The notes under the pieces are model-generated. The model did not search any database. It saw only the letters and a list, made by a program, of their open reading frames with translations, and was not told the origin of the DNA. From the NCBI RefSeq assembly GCF_014635305.1, contig NZ_BMCS01000001.1:1984001-2048000 (forward strand): a stretch of 64,000 nt of DNA, given 5' to 3'. The DNA is from Williamsia phyllosphaerae (GTDB lineage Bacteria > Actinomycetota > Actinomycetes > Mycobacteriales > Mycobacteriaceae). The position numbers and the translations under genes are program-made. Of this stretch, positions 48,820-57,627 are shown in pieces; positions within the stretch are counted from its first letter, which is position 1, and each line of letters begins with the position of its first letter.

Positions 48820-50157
48820 TCACCGCCCCAGCACGGTGGTCAGGTAGTCGTTCGCGAACACGCGGTCGGGGTCGAGAACGTCACGCAACGCGAGGAACTC
48901 GTCGAAACGCGGGTACACCGTCCGCAGATTGTCGGCGGTGCGGGTGTGCATCTTGGCCCAGTGCGGCCGACCACCCCTGCGGAACAAGATCTCCTCGATG
49001 TCGGTGAAATAGCTGTCGGGTCGGTCGCCGTGATAGCGGTGTACGGCGATGTAGCCGGTGGTCTGTCCGGACGCCGTCGACAACATCAGCTCGTCGGCCG
49101 CGGCGGCGCGCACCTCGATGGGGAACGACACGCGATGCCCGCGGTCGGCGATCAGCCTGCGGATCTCGCCGATCGCGTCGGGGACCTCGGCCAGCGGGAT
49201 CGCGTACTCCATCTCGCGGAACCGGACGCGTCGCGCGGACACGAACGCCTCGTGTGACGCCTCGACCATCTGTCGCGACGACAGGGCAGCGCCGGCGACG
49301 CGCGCCAACGGTGCTGTCACCGAGGGGAATCGGGCACCCGCCGCGCACATCGCGCCGAAGATGCCGTTGCTGAGGATCTCGTCGTCGATCACCCGGCGCA
49401 GTCGGCCGGGGCCGGTGGTGGGCGTGTCGGCGGGCAGTCTGCGGTTGGTCTTGCTCAACGCGACGTCAGTGTGCGGGAACCAGTAGAACTCGTGGTGGTC
49501 GTGGGTTGCGACGGCATCCAGGAACCCGGCGATCGCGTCGTCCACCGACATCGCGCGTTCGGTGGCCTCGATCGCGAACGCGGGCACGCACGCGAGGGTG
49601 ATCTCGGTGAGGATTCCCAGCGCGCCGAGTCCCAGCGCGGTGGCCTCGAGGGTGGCGCGGTCGGAGTCGGTGACCGTGAGCACCTCGCCGGTTCCCGTCA
49701 CCATCCGCACCCCGACGATCTGCGTCGCCAGTCCGCCGAAATTCCGACCGGTGCCGTGGGTTCCGGTGGAGGTCGCGCCGGAGATGCTCTGCCGGTCGAT
49801 GTCGCCGAGGTTGGGCATCGCGAGTCCCAACGGTTCGAGGATCGCGGGCATCTCGTGCAGTCGGGTGCCGGCGCGGACGGTCACCCGTCGAAGTGCCGGA
49901 TCCGCGTGCACGAGACCGGTCATGGCGCTGGTGTCGATCTGAATGTCCGGCGCCACCGCGATACCGGTGAAGCTGTGACCCGAGCCGACCGCCTTGACCG
50001 TGACCGCCTGCGACCGTGCCCGTCGGACCGCGGCGACCACGTCGTCGGCGTCTCCGACCGCGATGACCTCCCGCGGCACGACGGACTGGGTGCGACCCCA
50101 GTTCTCCCACCGGCGGCTGTCGCCGGCGCGGCGGTCGGTGCCTCGAACACTGCTCAC
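48820..50157 (-). CDS. FAD-linked sugar-lactone oxidase (ALO/GULO type)
   Basis: This 445-aa protein has the PCMH FAD domain with VKAVGSGHSFTGIAVAPD (His that often carries FAD), then GDIDRQSISGATSTGTHGTG, and the ALO domain with a late RPHWAKMHT motif. Relatives oxidise aldono-lactones or alditols. It is the last gene of a four-gene operon and is coupled to the aldolase by a GTGA overlap if GTG 50157 is used; GTG 50166 is the alternative. The preceding genes suggest uptake and oxidation of a sugar-derived or hydroxy-amino compound. Confidence 0.87.
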   Translation of the reverse strand: MSSVRGTDRRAGDSRRWENWGRTQSVVPREVIAVGDADDVVAAVRRARSQAVTVKAVGSGHSFTGIAVAPDIQIDTSAMTGLVHADPALRRVTVRAGTRLHEMPAILEPLGLAMPNLGDIDRQSISGATSTGTHGTGRNFGGLATQIVGVRMVTGTGEVLTVTDSDRATLEATALGLGALGILTEITLACVPAFAIEATERAMSVDDAIAGFLDAVATHDHHEFYWFPHTDVALSKTNRRLPADTPTTGPGRLRRVIDDEILSNGIFGAMCAAGARFPSVTAPLARVAGAALSSRQMVEASHEAFVSARRVRFREMEYAIPLAEVPDAIGEIRRLIADRGHRVSFPIEVRAAAADELMLSTASGQTTGYIAVHRYHGDRPDSYFTDIEEILFRRGGRPHWAKMHTRTADNLRTVYPRFDEFLALRDVLDPDRVFANDYLTTVLGR

Positions 50158-51356
50158 AGAAAACACTTTCCCTCACCTCGGTAGGTCGGTACGGAGTCGA
50201 CGACGGTGCCGTCGTCGACGATGACGATCTCGGCTGCGTGCTCGCTCGTCTCACCGGATTTGGTGTGCCGGAACCAGACCCGGTCGCCGATCGCCAACTG
50301 ATCTGCGGCTGCCCCGCGCAGCGGTGTCTGGACCTCGCCCGCGGCCTCGCGCGGCTCGTAGGCCAGGCCTTCGGGCCACACCGGCCGCGGCAGCCGGTCG
50401 GGCGCAGGCGGGCCGGACGCGATCCATCCGCCGCCGTGGCACGTCACGACGCCGGGGGTGGGTCGGCGCACCACCTGTAGGCCGAACGCCAGCGCCGGGG
50501 AGGGATGGAAGCGCGAGTAGTTGTCGAACAGGTGCCCACCGAAGAACCCACTGCCCGCGGCGATGTCGGTGACCGAGTTGTCGGCGGCGGTGGCCTCGAG
50601 TGAGCCGGTGCCGCCGCCGTTGACGAACTCGAGGTCGGCGATCTGTCGGATCGCGGCAATCGCGGCGCCACGTCGACGGCGCAGTTCTGTCATCGACGCG
50701 GACTGCATCATCCGGATCATCCTGTTGCGCAGCGGTGCTCCGCTGCGCCATCCGCCGCCGATCGCGTCGCCGACCCCGGCCACCTGCGCCTCGTACGACA
50801 TGACGCCCACGAGGTCGACCCCCGGCCGATCGACGATCGCCCGGGCCAGCGCGGTCGCCTCCGCGACGGTGTGGACGGGCGAGCGCAGGACGCCGACATG
50901 CCCGAGGCCGGGTGCGCGCAACGACGCGTCGAGGTCGATGGCGACGCGCACCGGGTTGCGTCGCCCTGGTGGGGCGGCCGCGTCGATCAGGTCGAGGTGG
51001 TCGACGGAATCGACCAGCAGGGTCACCCGGGCGGCCGCGACGTCGTCGGCCGCCACTGCGGCGATCGAGGCGCGGCGCGCGGTGGGGTAGCCCATCAGGA
51101 CGTCGGTGATTCCCGACGCGGTCGCGAGCCAGATCGCCTCGTCGATGTCGTAGGCCAACACGCCCGCGAAGCCGTCGCGCCGGAGGATGTCGTCGATCAC
51201 CGAGCGCACCCGGATCGACTTGGACGCCACCCGGATCGGGACCCCGGCCGCGCGGCGGCGCAGGTCGGCGATGTTGGCCTCCAGCGCGGACCGGTCCAGG
51301 ACGACGACCGGACCGTCGAGGTCAGCGGTGGCGCGGTCGATCGATGCCCAGCTCAT
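50154..51356 (-). CDS. Amino-acid deaminase/aldolase (alanine-racemase-type PLP barrel)
   Basis: This 400-aa fold-type III PLP enzyme has its probable PLP-binding Lys46 in RVASKSIRVR. Further marks are EFVNGGGTGSLEAT near the phosphate site and a C-terminal metal-binding region around VVTCHGGGWIASG. It resembles D-threonine aldolase and D-serine dehydratase-like proteins. It starts inside the MFS stop (ATGA) and its own stop overlaps the oxidase gene. The substrate is unknown; a D-3-hydroxy-amino acid is plausible. Confidence 0.83.
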   Translation of the reverse strand: MSWASIDRATADLDGPVVVLDRSALEANIADLRRRAAGVPIRVASKSIRVRSVIDDILRRDGFAGVLAYDIDEAIWLATASGITDVLMGYPTARRASIAAVAADDVAAARVTLLVDSVDHLDLIDAAAPPGRRNPVRVAIDLDASLRAPGLGHVGVLRSPVHTVAEATALARAIVDRPGVDLVGVMSYEAQVAGVGDAIGGGWRSGAPLRNRMIRMMQSASMTELRRRRGAAIAAIRQIADLEFVNGGGTGSLEATAADNSVTDIAAGSGFFGGHLFDNYSRFHPSPALAFGLQVVRRPTPGVVTCHGGGWIASGPPAPDRLPRPVWPEGLAYEPREAAGEVQTPLRGAAADQLAIGDRVWFRHTKSGETSEHAAEIVIVDDGTVVDSVPTYRGEGKCFL

Positions 51357-52612
51357 CGGACCGACCGCACGCGCAGGACCGACAGTCCACCGGCGATGCC
51401 GAGGAGTGCGGAGACGGTGAACAGGGCGGTGAAGCCGCCCGTGACGGCGACGGTGGCCGCGCCGAGCAGGGGGCCGAGAGCCTGCGGGACGGCCATGGCG
51501 ATGTTCATGATGCCGAGATCCTTTCCGGTGTGTTCGGGGTCGGGGAGTACCTGGGTGGCCAGGGCCTGATCGACGCCGAGGAAGCTGCCGAAGCCGGCGC
51601 CGAGCAGGGCGGCCGCGACCATGGTGGTGGGCACAGATGCGGCCACCGCGATGACGAGCGCGGCCACGCCCTGCAGTGCGCCCGCGGCCAGGACGAACGG
51701 TTTGCGTCGCCCGAGGCGGTCGCTGGCGAGCCCTGATCCGATGGCCGCGGTGATCACGAAGACCATGTAGATGCCGGTGAGCAGCAACAGATCCGCGTTC
51801 GCGTCCGACACCCGCAGCCCGAACTGCAGGTAGTAGAGGAGCAGCGAGGTGCCGAGCGCGTTGCCGAGGTTCACCAGCACCCGCCCACCCAGCGTCCACC
51901 CGAAGTCGGGATGCGCCCGCGGCGAGATCCACAGCTCACCGACCACCGCGGCGGCGGTGAGACGTCCGTGCCGGCGGGCGGTGTGCGGCGGGTCGTCCAC
52001 GGTCGCCACGAACGGCACCACGCAGACGACGAGCAGTCCCGCGATCACCAGATAGCCGGAGCCGGTGGACAACCCGAGGGCGGCGATCAGTCCGATCCCG
52101 AGGATGACCCCGATGGCCTGCGGTGCCGACACCCAACTCGACACCACACCCCGCTGCGTCACCGGTACGCGGTCGCCGATCAGCGCGGTGAGCGCCGCCG
52201 ACGCGGCACTGAAGCCGGTGATCGCCACACACCACCAGATGGTGATGCCGACCAGTCCGGTCCGGGTACCCAGCACGACCAGGGCCACGGCGAACACCAC
52301 GACGCCGCCGAGGATCCAGGGCCGCCGCCGGCCGAAGCGCCCGGTCGTCCGGTCCGACAGCGAGCCGGTGAGCGGGAACGCGACCAGCGCGAAGACGGCC
52401 GAGATCCCAGAGACCACACCGAACGTCGTCACGCTGTGTCGCCAGTTGTCGTCGCTGACGGTGTCGCCGATGCCGAGGCGGTCGTTGATCTGGCTCGGCA
52501 GGCTCAGCTGGAACGGCGTCAACTGCGCCATCCAGATGCCCAGCCAGGCGAGGGCGAACAGGGCGATCCAGCGGGTGCTCACCCGCGCCCGGACGGTCGG
52601 TGCCGCGGTCAC
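51353..52612 (-). CDS. MFS transporter
   Basis: This 419-aa protein has 12 membrane segments and the MFS loop motif GSLSDRTTGRFGRRRPW between segments 2 and 3, repeated as ASDRLGRRKPF in the second half. The sequence is closest in style to sugar:cation symporters of the GPH/SLC45 kind. It starts at GTG 52612 within the TetR stop (GTGA) and its stop overlaps the aldolase start. Uptake of the compound handled by the two downstream enzymes is inferred. Confidence 0.87.
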   Translation of the reverse strand: MTAAPTVRARVSTRWIALFALAWLGIWMAQLTPFQLSLPSQINDRLGIGDTVSDDNWRHSVTTFGVVSGISAVFALVAFPLTGSLSDRTTGRFGRRRPWILGGVVVFAVALVVLGTRTGLVGITIWWCVAITGFSAASAALTALIGDRVPVTQRGVVSSWVSAPQAIGVILGIGLIAALGLSTGSGYLVIAGLLVVCVVPFVATVDDPPHTARRHGRLTAAAVVGELWISPRAHPDFGWTLGGRVLVNLGNALGTSLLLYYLQFGLRVSDANADLLLLTGIYMVFVITAAIGSGLASDRLGRRKPFVLAAGALQGVAALVIAVAASVPTTMVAAALLGAGFGSFLGVDQALATQVLPDPEHTGKDLGIMNIAMAVPQALGPLLGAATVAVTGGFTALFTVSALLGIAGGLSVLRVRSVR

Positions 52613-53247
52613 GCCGCCTCGATGTGGGTGAGCAGCATCGCGACGCAGGCGTCGACGATCTGGCGTGCGACGACGAGGTCGCCGGTCGTGAGGTAGGCCA
52701 GGGTCAGTCCGTCGGTCGAGGCCACCACGAGTGGGGCCAGTGTCCGGGGTGCGGTCCGCCAGCGAACCCCCGTCACCTCCGCCGCCGCGCCGAGCGCCTG
52801 CGCAGCGAGGTCGTAGTAGCGCGTGTACATCTGCGCCGCGAACGAGTCCAGTCCCGGGGTGCGCCGCGCGTAGTGCGCGAGCGCCAGCAGCGCCTGTTCG
52901 CGCGCGGGGTCGGCCACGACGCTGTCGAGGTAACCGAGCAGGCCACCGCGCAGCACGCCCTCGATGTCCGCTGGCCCGGCACCGTCGGGTGTGGGCGCGC
53001 CCAGGACCGCGTGCACCGCGGTGTCCTCGCTCGTCAGGCCCGCGACCACGAGGGCCTCGAGCAGGGCGTCCCGCGACTCGAAGACGTAGTGGAAGCTCGC
53101 CAGCGAGACCCCGGCCGCGGCGCAGATCTTTCGGGTCGTGGCCGCCTCGACACCGTCCTGTGCGACGACGCGGAACGCAGCGGCCACCAGGCGGCTGCGG
53201 CGTTCGTCGACGGGTATGCGGGTGATGGTGGGCCCCTCACGGATCAA
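52609..53247 (-). CDS. TetR-family regulator
   Basis: This protein of about 212 aa has a TetR N-terminal domain: LVAAAFRVVAQDGVEAATTR, then ICAAAGVSLASFHYVFESRD, and an all-helical ligand domain. The start is uncertain. TTG 53247 is the only plausible standard codon before the domain, but no Shine-Dalgarno precedes it. A perfect palindrome lies 1 nt upstream at 53249-53268. It heads a four-gene operon in which all junctions overlap by 4 nt, so it probably controls itself and the three catabolic genes. Confidence 0.85.
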   Translation of the reverse strand: MIREGPTITRIPVDERRSRLVAAAFRVVAQDGVEAATTRKICAAAGVSLASFHYVFESRDALLEALVVAGLTSEDTAVHAVLGAPTPDGAGPADIEGVLRGGLLGYLDSVVADPAREQALLALAHYARRTPGLDSFAAQMYTRYYDLAAQALGAAAEVTGVRWRTAPRTLAPLVVASTDGLTLAYLTTGDLVVARQIVDACVAMLLTHIEAA

Positions 53248-53248
53248 A

Positions 53249-53268
53249 AGTGGGTCAGATGACCCACT
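53249..53268. promoter_or_regulatory. TetR operator
   Basis: AGTGGGTCA (53249-53257) and TGACCCACT (53260-53268) form a perfect palindrome with 9-bp arms and a 2-nt spacer. It sits immediately upstream of the tetR start and 77 bp before the divergent S4-domain gene. Confidence 0.75.
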
Positions 53269-53333
53269 CGCTGGCCTGACGGTAGCCCACCCCGCCGCAG
53301 TCCGCGAGTGATCGGCGATCTCGTCGGGGAAAC

Positions 53334-53339
53334 TATCCT
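53334..53339 (+). promoter_or_regulatory. -10 TATCCT
   Basis: TATCCT ends 6 nt before ATG 53346. Confidence 0.5.
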
Positions 53340-53345
53340 GGTCCG

Positions 53346-53738
53346 ATGTCGGAACCCAGCACCCGCGTCGACAGCTGGATCTGGGCGGTGCGTCTGACCA
53401 AGACCCGCTCGGCGGCGGCGTCGGCCTGCCGGGCCGGGCACGTCCGGGTGAACGGGACCCCGGCCAAACCCGCGCAACACGTCGCGGTCGGTGACGAGGT
53501 ACGGCTGCGCGTCGCCGGTCGTGAGCGGATCGTCGAGGTCGCGCGGGTGCTCTCCAAGCGGGTCGGACCACCCGTCGCCGCCGAGGCCATGATCGATCGG
53601 AGTCCACCACCGCCCCCGCGCGAGGTCATCGCCTCGATCCCGGTCCGCGACCGGGGCGCCGGCCGACCCACCAAACGTGAACGGCGTGAGACCGACCGCC
53701 TGCACGGACGCGACATCCCCGGCGGACGGGACCTCTGA
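53346..53738 (+). CDS. S4-domain RNA-binding protein (Hsp15-like)
   Basis: This 130-aa protein has an S4 RNA-binding domain at residues 6-55: RVDSWIWAVRLTKTRSAAAS, then CRAGHVRVNGTPAKPAQHV. A basic tail ends in GAGRPTKRERRETDRLHGRD, as in Hsp15-type proteins, which bind stalled 50S subunits carrying peptidyl-tRNA. It is divergent to the tetR operon. Confidence 0.88.
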   Translation: MSEPSTRVDSWIWAVRLTKTRSAAASACRAGHVRVNGTPAKPAQHVAVGDEVRLRVAGRERIVEVARVLSKRVGPPVAAEAMIDRSPPPPPREVIASIPVRDRGAGRPTKRERRETDRLHGRDIPGGRDL

Positions 53739-53753
53739 CCCGTCACCGCGCCC

Positions 53754-53759
53754 TACACT
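53754..53759 (+). promoter_or_regulatory. -10 TACACT
   Basis: TACACT ends 7 nt before GTG 53767. Confidence 0.5.
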
Positions 53760-53766
53760 TGCGCCT

Positions 53767-54348
53767 GTGGACGGACTCGCACCCGGCAGACACGCACCGA
53801 CTCCGACGCCGCGCACCGCGGCGGGTGTCATCGCGCTGCTCGCCGTCCTCGTCCTCCTGCTCGCCGGCTGCTCCGACTCCGGCGACGACAGCGGTTCAGG
53901 CACCCCGACCACCGCCTCCGCGGCCGGCTCGGGACCGTTCTTCGGCGAGTGCGGTGGCATCAGCACCGCCGAGGTCTCCCAGATCGTCGACACCCAGGGG
54001 CTGACCAACGTCACCAACAACTCGTCGGGTTGCGAGTGGGTCACCAGCGCCGACCAGCTCGGTCCGCAGTTCTCCTTCAACTGGTACCGGGGGAGCCCGA
54101 TCGGACGTGAGCGGGCCACCGAGCAGCTGTCGCGGGAATCGACCACCGACCTCACCATCGACGGCCACACCGGCTTTATCGCGTCCTCGCCGGGGATCTG
54201 CGAGATCGGCATCGCCTTCGGGTCCGACTTCTTCGAGTGGTCGGTGAGCTACGGAGTCACCGCGTCCGGCGAGTCCGATCGCTCCATCGAGCAGGTGTGT
54301 GACGCCGCCAAGAAGCTGTCCACCACGACGATCGAGCGTGCGAAGTGA
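53767..54348 (+). CDS. DUF3558 lipoprotein, copy 1
   Basis: This 193-aa protein has a membrane-export signal ending in the lipobox LLAGC at about residues 34-38, a Ser/Thr-rich linker and a DUF3558 domain: FFGECGGISTAEVSQIVDTQ, then SGCEWVTSADQLG and the end IEQVCDAAKKLS. Four Cys in the domain probably form two disulfides. These lipoproteins are typical of Mycobacteriales and their role is unknown. The stop overlaps the second copy by 4 nt (GTGA). Confidence 0.82.
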   Translation: MDGLAPGRHAPTPTPRTAAGVIALLAVLVLLLAGCSDSGDDSGSGTPTTASAAGSGPFFGECGGISTAEVSQIVDTQGLTNVTNNSSGCEWVTSADQLGPQFSFNWYRGSPIGRERATEQLSRESTTDLTIDGHTGFIASSPGICEIGIAFGSDFFEWSVSYGVTASGESDRSIEQVCDAAKKLSTTTIERAK

Positions 54349-54905
54349 TCCGCCGGGTTTCGGTCGCGCTGGCCGTCCTCGTGGCGGTGCTCGCGCTCGT
54401 CCTCAGCAGCTGCAGCCGATCGGTCGACGGCGAGGCCGTCCCGCTCGGCGGGGGCGCACAGTCCGGGTCGTCCGACGGCAATGTCGACACCGATCAATTC
54501 GACAAGCTGCTGCTCGAGTGCAGCCTGCTGACCACCGACCAGATCGCGAAGGCGGTCGGGGGCGAGGCCGCGCAGTCCAGTTTCAACGGCGCGATCTGCC
54601 GGTGGGTCGTCTCCGGCGCCGTGACCACGGGCGTGACCTTCAACTGGTTCGAGTCCGGAAACCAACGTGCGGAGAAGGACGTCGCGCGCAAGCTCGGCTA
54701 CACGACCGAGAACGTCCGCATCTCCAGCACCGCGGCGTTCACCCAGCGCGACCCGCGGCGGCCCGCGGCCTGCGGCGTCACCGCGAACTCACCCGCGCGG
54801 GGCGTCTACACCTGGTGGGTCGAACCCCGCGCGACCGGCGCGTCCGGCGACCCCTGCGCCGCCCCGACCAAGCTCATGGAGCTGGTGCTGAGCGGCGGGC
54901 AGTAG
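54345..54905 (+). CDS. DUF3558 lipoprotein, copy 2
   Basis: This 186-aa lipoprotein has the lipobox VLSSC near residue 23 and the same domain layout as the preceding gene (LLECSLLTTDQIAKAVGG, ICRWVV, TFNWFESGNQRAEKD). It is coupled to copy 1 by a GTGA overlap, so the two are a tandem duplication whose products may act together at the membrane surface. It is convergent with the thioesterase gene 3 nt away. Confidence 0.82.
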   Translation: MIRRVSVALAVLVAVLALVLSSCSRSVDGEAVPLGGGAQSGSSDGNVDTDQFDKLLLECSLLTTDQIAKAVGGEAAQSSFNGAICRWVVSGAVTTGVTFNWFESGNQRAEKDVARKLGYTTENVRISSTAAFTQRDPRRPAACGVTANSPARGVYTWWVEPRATGASGDPCAAPTKLMELVLSGGQ

Positions 54906-54908
54906 TTC

Positions 54909-55712
54909 TCAGTCGGACTCGGCCTTCGTGATCGTGATCGTCGCGGCGGTCTGATCGTCGACGATCATCCACATCGACAACCGGTCGCCGTCGCGGCGCC
55001 GACGGATCGTCATCTGCGCGCCAGGGGTGATCGGACGCAGGTATTCGATGATCGCCCGGTGCGGACCGGCCGTCAGGTCGGTGTGGTCGAGGAGTTCGTC
55101 CTCGACCGCCTCCCAGTAGGCGGCGTTGTTGAGGTGCTTGAACGGATCGAAGTCGGTGCTGCGAAGCACGTGGACGCGATCGGTCTCGCCGGGCTCCGGC
55201 GCGGGCTCGGGGTTCATCGTCTTCCACCGCAGCCGGTGCTCGTCGGTCATCGCGGCGAGCATCCCGAAGGCCTCGTCGGTGATGCGCGACGGCATGCCCT
55301 TGTCGTTGACGTTGATCCAGAAGGCCTCGGTCTCGATCAGACCCGGCGGCCGCATCTGCGGGTTGAACCGGTTCGTCTCGTGCTCGGCCGTGACCCGCAC
55401 CCGCATGTTCGTCCACCGCGTGGACAGCGCACCGCACCACCGCTGCAGCGTCACCGTCGCCGGCCAGCTGATCGGTTCGATCACGTCGATGACCGTGCGA
55501 CGGACGATCCAGAACGGATCGGAGTCGTGGAAGTCGGTCGCCTCGATGTTGTCGTTGGCGATGTCCTGCAGGTACCGCGCGGTGCCGTCGAGGCGCACCC
55601 GCATCTCCTGGTCGACGTCGTCGGTGCGCACCCGATAGCTCGTCTCGAAGAACTGCGCCTTCGACAGCCGCGGTTGCATCGGGGGATCGAACGGGTAGGG
55701 GTCCTCGGGCAA
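54909..55712 (-). CDS. Acyl-ACP thioesterase-like protein
   Basis: This 267-aa double hot-dog protein is similar to plant FatA/FatB-type thioesterases and their mycobacterial homologue. The first hot-dog has FETSYRVRTDDVDQEMRVRL, and the second has STDFDPFKHLNNAAYWEAVE, whose Asn/His region matches the catalytic Asp-Asn-His layout. It would release fatty acids from acyl carrier protein or CoA. The TTG start at 55712 has GAAAGGA 7 nt upstream, and TATGCT at 55734-55739 (minus strand) is a possible -10. Confidence 0.83.
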   Translation of the reverse strand: MPEDPYPFDPPMQPRLSKAQFFETSYRVRTDDVDQEMRVRLDGTARYLQDIANDNIEATDFHDSDPFWIVRRTVIDVIEPISWPATVTLQRWCGALSTRWTNMRVRVTAEHETNRFNPQMRPPGLIETEAFWINVNDKGMPSRITDEAFGMLAAMTDEHRLRWKTMNPEPAPEPGETDRVHVLRSTDFDPFKHLNNAAYWEAVEDELLDHTDLTAGPHRAIIEYLRPITPGAQMTIRRRRDGDRLSMWMIVDDQTAATITITKAESD

Positions 55713-55812
55713 GTGAATCCTTTCGACCCCGGCAGCATAGGCTTCACGATGACGCTCACGGGACTTGGGAACTCTTCCCGGGCGTGGTTAGAGTGAAGAA
55801 AACGCACATAAA

Positions 55813-55826
55813 TAGAACACGTTCCA
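55813..55826. promoter_or_regulatory. KstR-like site upstream of fprB
   Basis: TAGAACACGTTCCA fits the published KstR consensus TnnAACnnGTTnnA at every fixed position. It lies 38 nt before the fprB start, in the spacer shared with the divergent thioesterase gene. KstR represses cholesterol-catabolism genes in mycobacteria and rhodococci. Confidence 0.5.
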
Positions 55827-55864
55827 CCCAGTGGATCGTTCGAGTCCTCCGAGGTAACTGCCTT

Positions 55865-57550
55865 ATGGCGCACGTGATCACCCAGCCGTGCTGTAACGAC
55901 GCGAGTTGCATCAGCGTCTGCCCGGTGAACTGCATTCACCCCACGCCCGACGAGCCCGAGTTCCGCACCGCGGAGATGCTCTACATCGATCCCGACACCT
56001 GTATCGACTGCGGTGCGTGCATCGACGAGTGCCCGGTCGAGGCGATCTTCCCCGACGACCAGCTCGACGACAAGGGTGAGCGGTACCTCCAGATCAACGC
56101 CGACTACTACAACGACCACGACGTCTCCGGTGGTCTGGTGCCGCCGCGCAAGCAGCCGCCACTGCCGCAGGGCAAGACGCTGCACGTCGCGATCGTCGGC
56201 GCCGGTCCGGCCGCGTTCTATGCGGCCGAGGAACTCGTGCGCCACTCCGCGGTCCGCGTCGACATGTTCGACCGCCTGCCCACCCCGTACGGGCTCGTCC
56301 GCGCGGGCGTCGCGCCGGATCACCCGTCGACGAAGGGTGTGGAGAAGCAGTTCGCGGCGACGGCCAACAAGAAGACCTTCGAGTACTTCCTCAACGTCGA
56401 GGTCGGCACCCACGTCACCCACGACGAGCTGCTCGAGCACTACTCGGCCGTCGTCTACGCCGTCGGCGCCTCGACCGACAAGCGCCTGGGCATCCCCGGC
56501 GAGGACCTCCCCGGCTCGATCCCGGCGACGGAGTTCGTCGCCTGGTACAACGGCCATCCCGACTACGCCGACCTCGACTTCGACCTGTCGTCGTCGCGCG
56601 CGGTGATCGTCGGCAACGGCAACGTCGCCCTCGACTGCGCGCGGATCCTGCTGAGCGATCCCGACGCCCTCGCCCGCACCGACATCGCCGATCACGCGAT
56701 CGAGCGTCTGCGGTCGAGTCAGGTCACCGAGGTCGTCCTGCTGGGGCGCCGCGGCATCGCGCAGGCGGCCTACACCAACGCCGAGTTCCTGGCGATGGGC
56801 GATCTGCCCGACGTCGACGTCATCATCGACGACGCGGAACTCACCCTCGACGCAGCCAGCGAGGAGGCCCTGGAGAGCGACTCGCTGGACTCGACGATCG
56901 CGACCAAGATCCGCATCGCCCGCGAGTTCGCCGAACGCGGAGACACCGGCGCCCCCAAGCGCGTGGTCTTCCGCTTCCTGGTGTCGCCGCTGGAGCTCAG
57001 CACCGACGGGTCCGAGGGTGAGGCCGGGGCGGTGTCGAAGCTGACCTGCGTCCGCAACGAACTCGTCCCCGGCGAGCGCGTCGCCGTCGCGCCCACCGAG
57101 GAGACCTTCGACATCGAGACCTCGATCGTCATGCGCGCCATCGGCTATCGCGGCGTGCCCGTCACCGACCTGCCGTTCGACGAGAGTCACGGCGTCGTGC
57201 CCAACGCCGACGGCCGGGTGCTGACCGCGCCGGACGGGGACACCGTCTCCGGCGTCTACGTGACCGGATGGATCAAGCGCGGCGCCACCGGCGGTATCGG
57301 GATGAACCGGCTCGACGGTCAGGAGACCGCCCACGCGGTGCTCGCGGACTTCATCGCCGGGAGTCTGGCCGAGCCGACCTCGTCGCGGGAGAAGGTCGCC
57401 GATCTGATCGCCGGCCGCGGTGCCAACCGCATCGACGCCTCGGGCTGGAAGAGCATCGACGCCACCGAGAAGTCCGCGGGCAAGGAAGCCGGGCGCCGGC
57501 GGGTCAAGCTCGTCCGCATCCACGAACTCGAGGGCGCCGCAGCCGGCTGA
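55865..57550 (+). CDS. fprB: Ferredoxin/ferredoxin-NADP reductase fusion (FprB)
   Basis: In this 561-aa protein an N-terminal 7Fe-type ferredoxin precedes an adrenodoxin-reductase-like domain. The Cys clusters are Cys9/10, 15, 19, 23 and Cys46, 49, 52, 56 (CIDCGACIDECP). The reductase has VAIVGAGPAAFYAAEEL near residue 109, TPYGLVRAGVAPDHP, VIVGNGNVALDCARIL and the end GWIKRGATGGIGMNR. It transfers electrons from NADPH to ferredoxin partners such as P450 systems. ATG 55865 gives the ferredoxin start. A KstR-like site upstream suggests a link to sterol oxidation. Confidence 0.93.
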   Translation: MAHVITQPCCNDASCISVCPVNCIHPTPDEPEFRTAEMLYIDPDTCIDCGACIDECPVEAIFPDDQLDDKGERYLQINADYYNDHDVSGGLVPPRKQPPLPQGKTLHVAIVGAGPAAFYAAEELVRHSAVRVDMFDRLPTPYGLVRAGVAPDHPSTKGVEKQFAATANKKTFEYFLNVEVGTHVTHDELLEHYSAVVYAVGASTDKRLGIPGEDLPGSIPATEFVAWYNGHPDYADLDFDLSSSRAVIVGNGNVALDCARILLSDPDALARTDIADHAIERLRSSQVTEVVLLGRRGIAQAAYTNAEFLAMGDLPDVDVIIDDAELTLDAASEEALESDSLDSTIATKIRIAREFAERGDTGAPKRVVFRFLVSPLELSTDGSEGEAGAVSKLTCVRNELVPGERVAVAPTEETFDIETSIVMRAIGYRGVPVTDLPFDESHGVVPNADGRVLTAPDGDTVSGVYVTGWIKRGATGGIGMNRLDGQETAHAVLADFIAGSLAEPTSSREKVADLIAGRGANRIDASGWKSIDATEKSAGKEAGRRRVKLVRIHELEGAAAG

Positions 57551-57627
57551 GTTCGGTAGCGGTAGCGCGAGTTCACCGACGTCATCGTCTCCACGCCGGA
57601 GCCGACCAACCACAGAAGAGGTATCGG

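Noticed and set aside
55784..55864. Upstream in-frame start for fprB
   Set aside because: It adds 27 residues across the KstR-like site; ATG 55865 gives the exact ferredoxin N-terminus.
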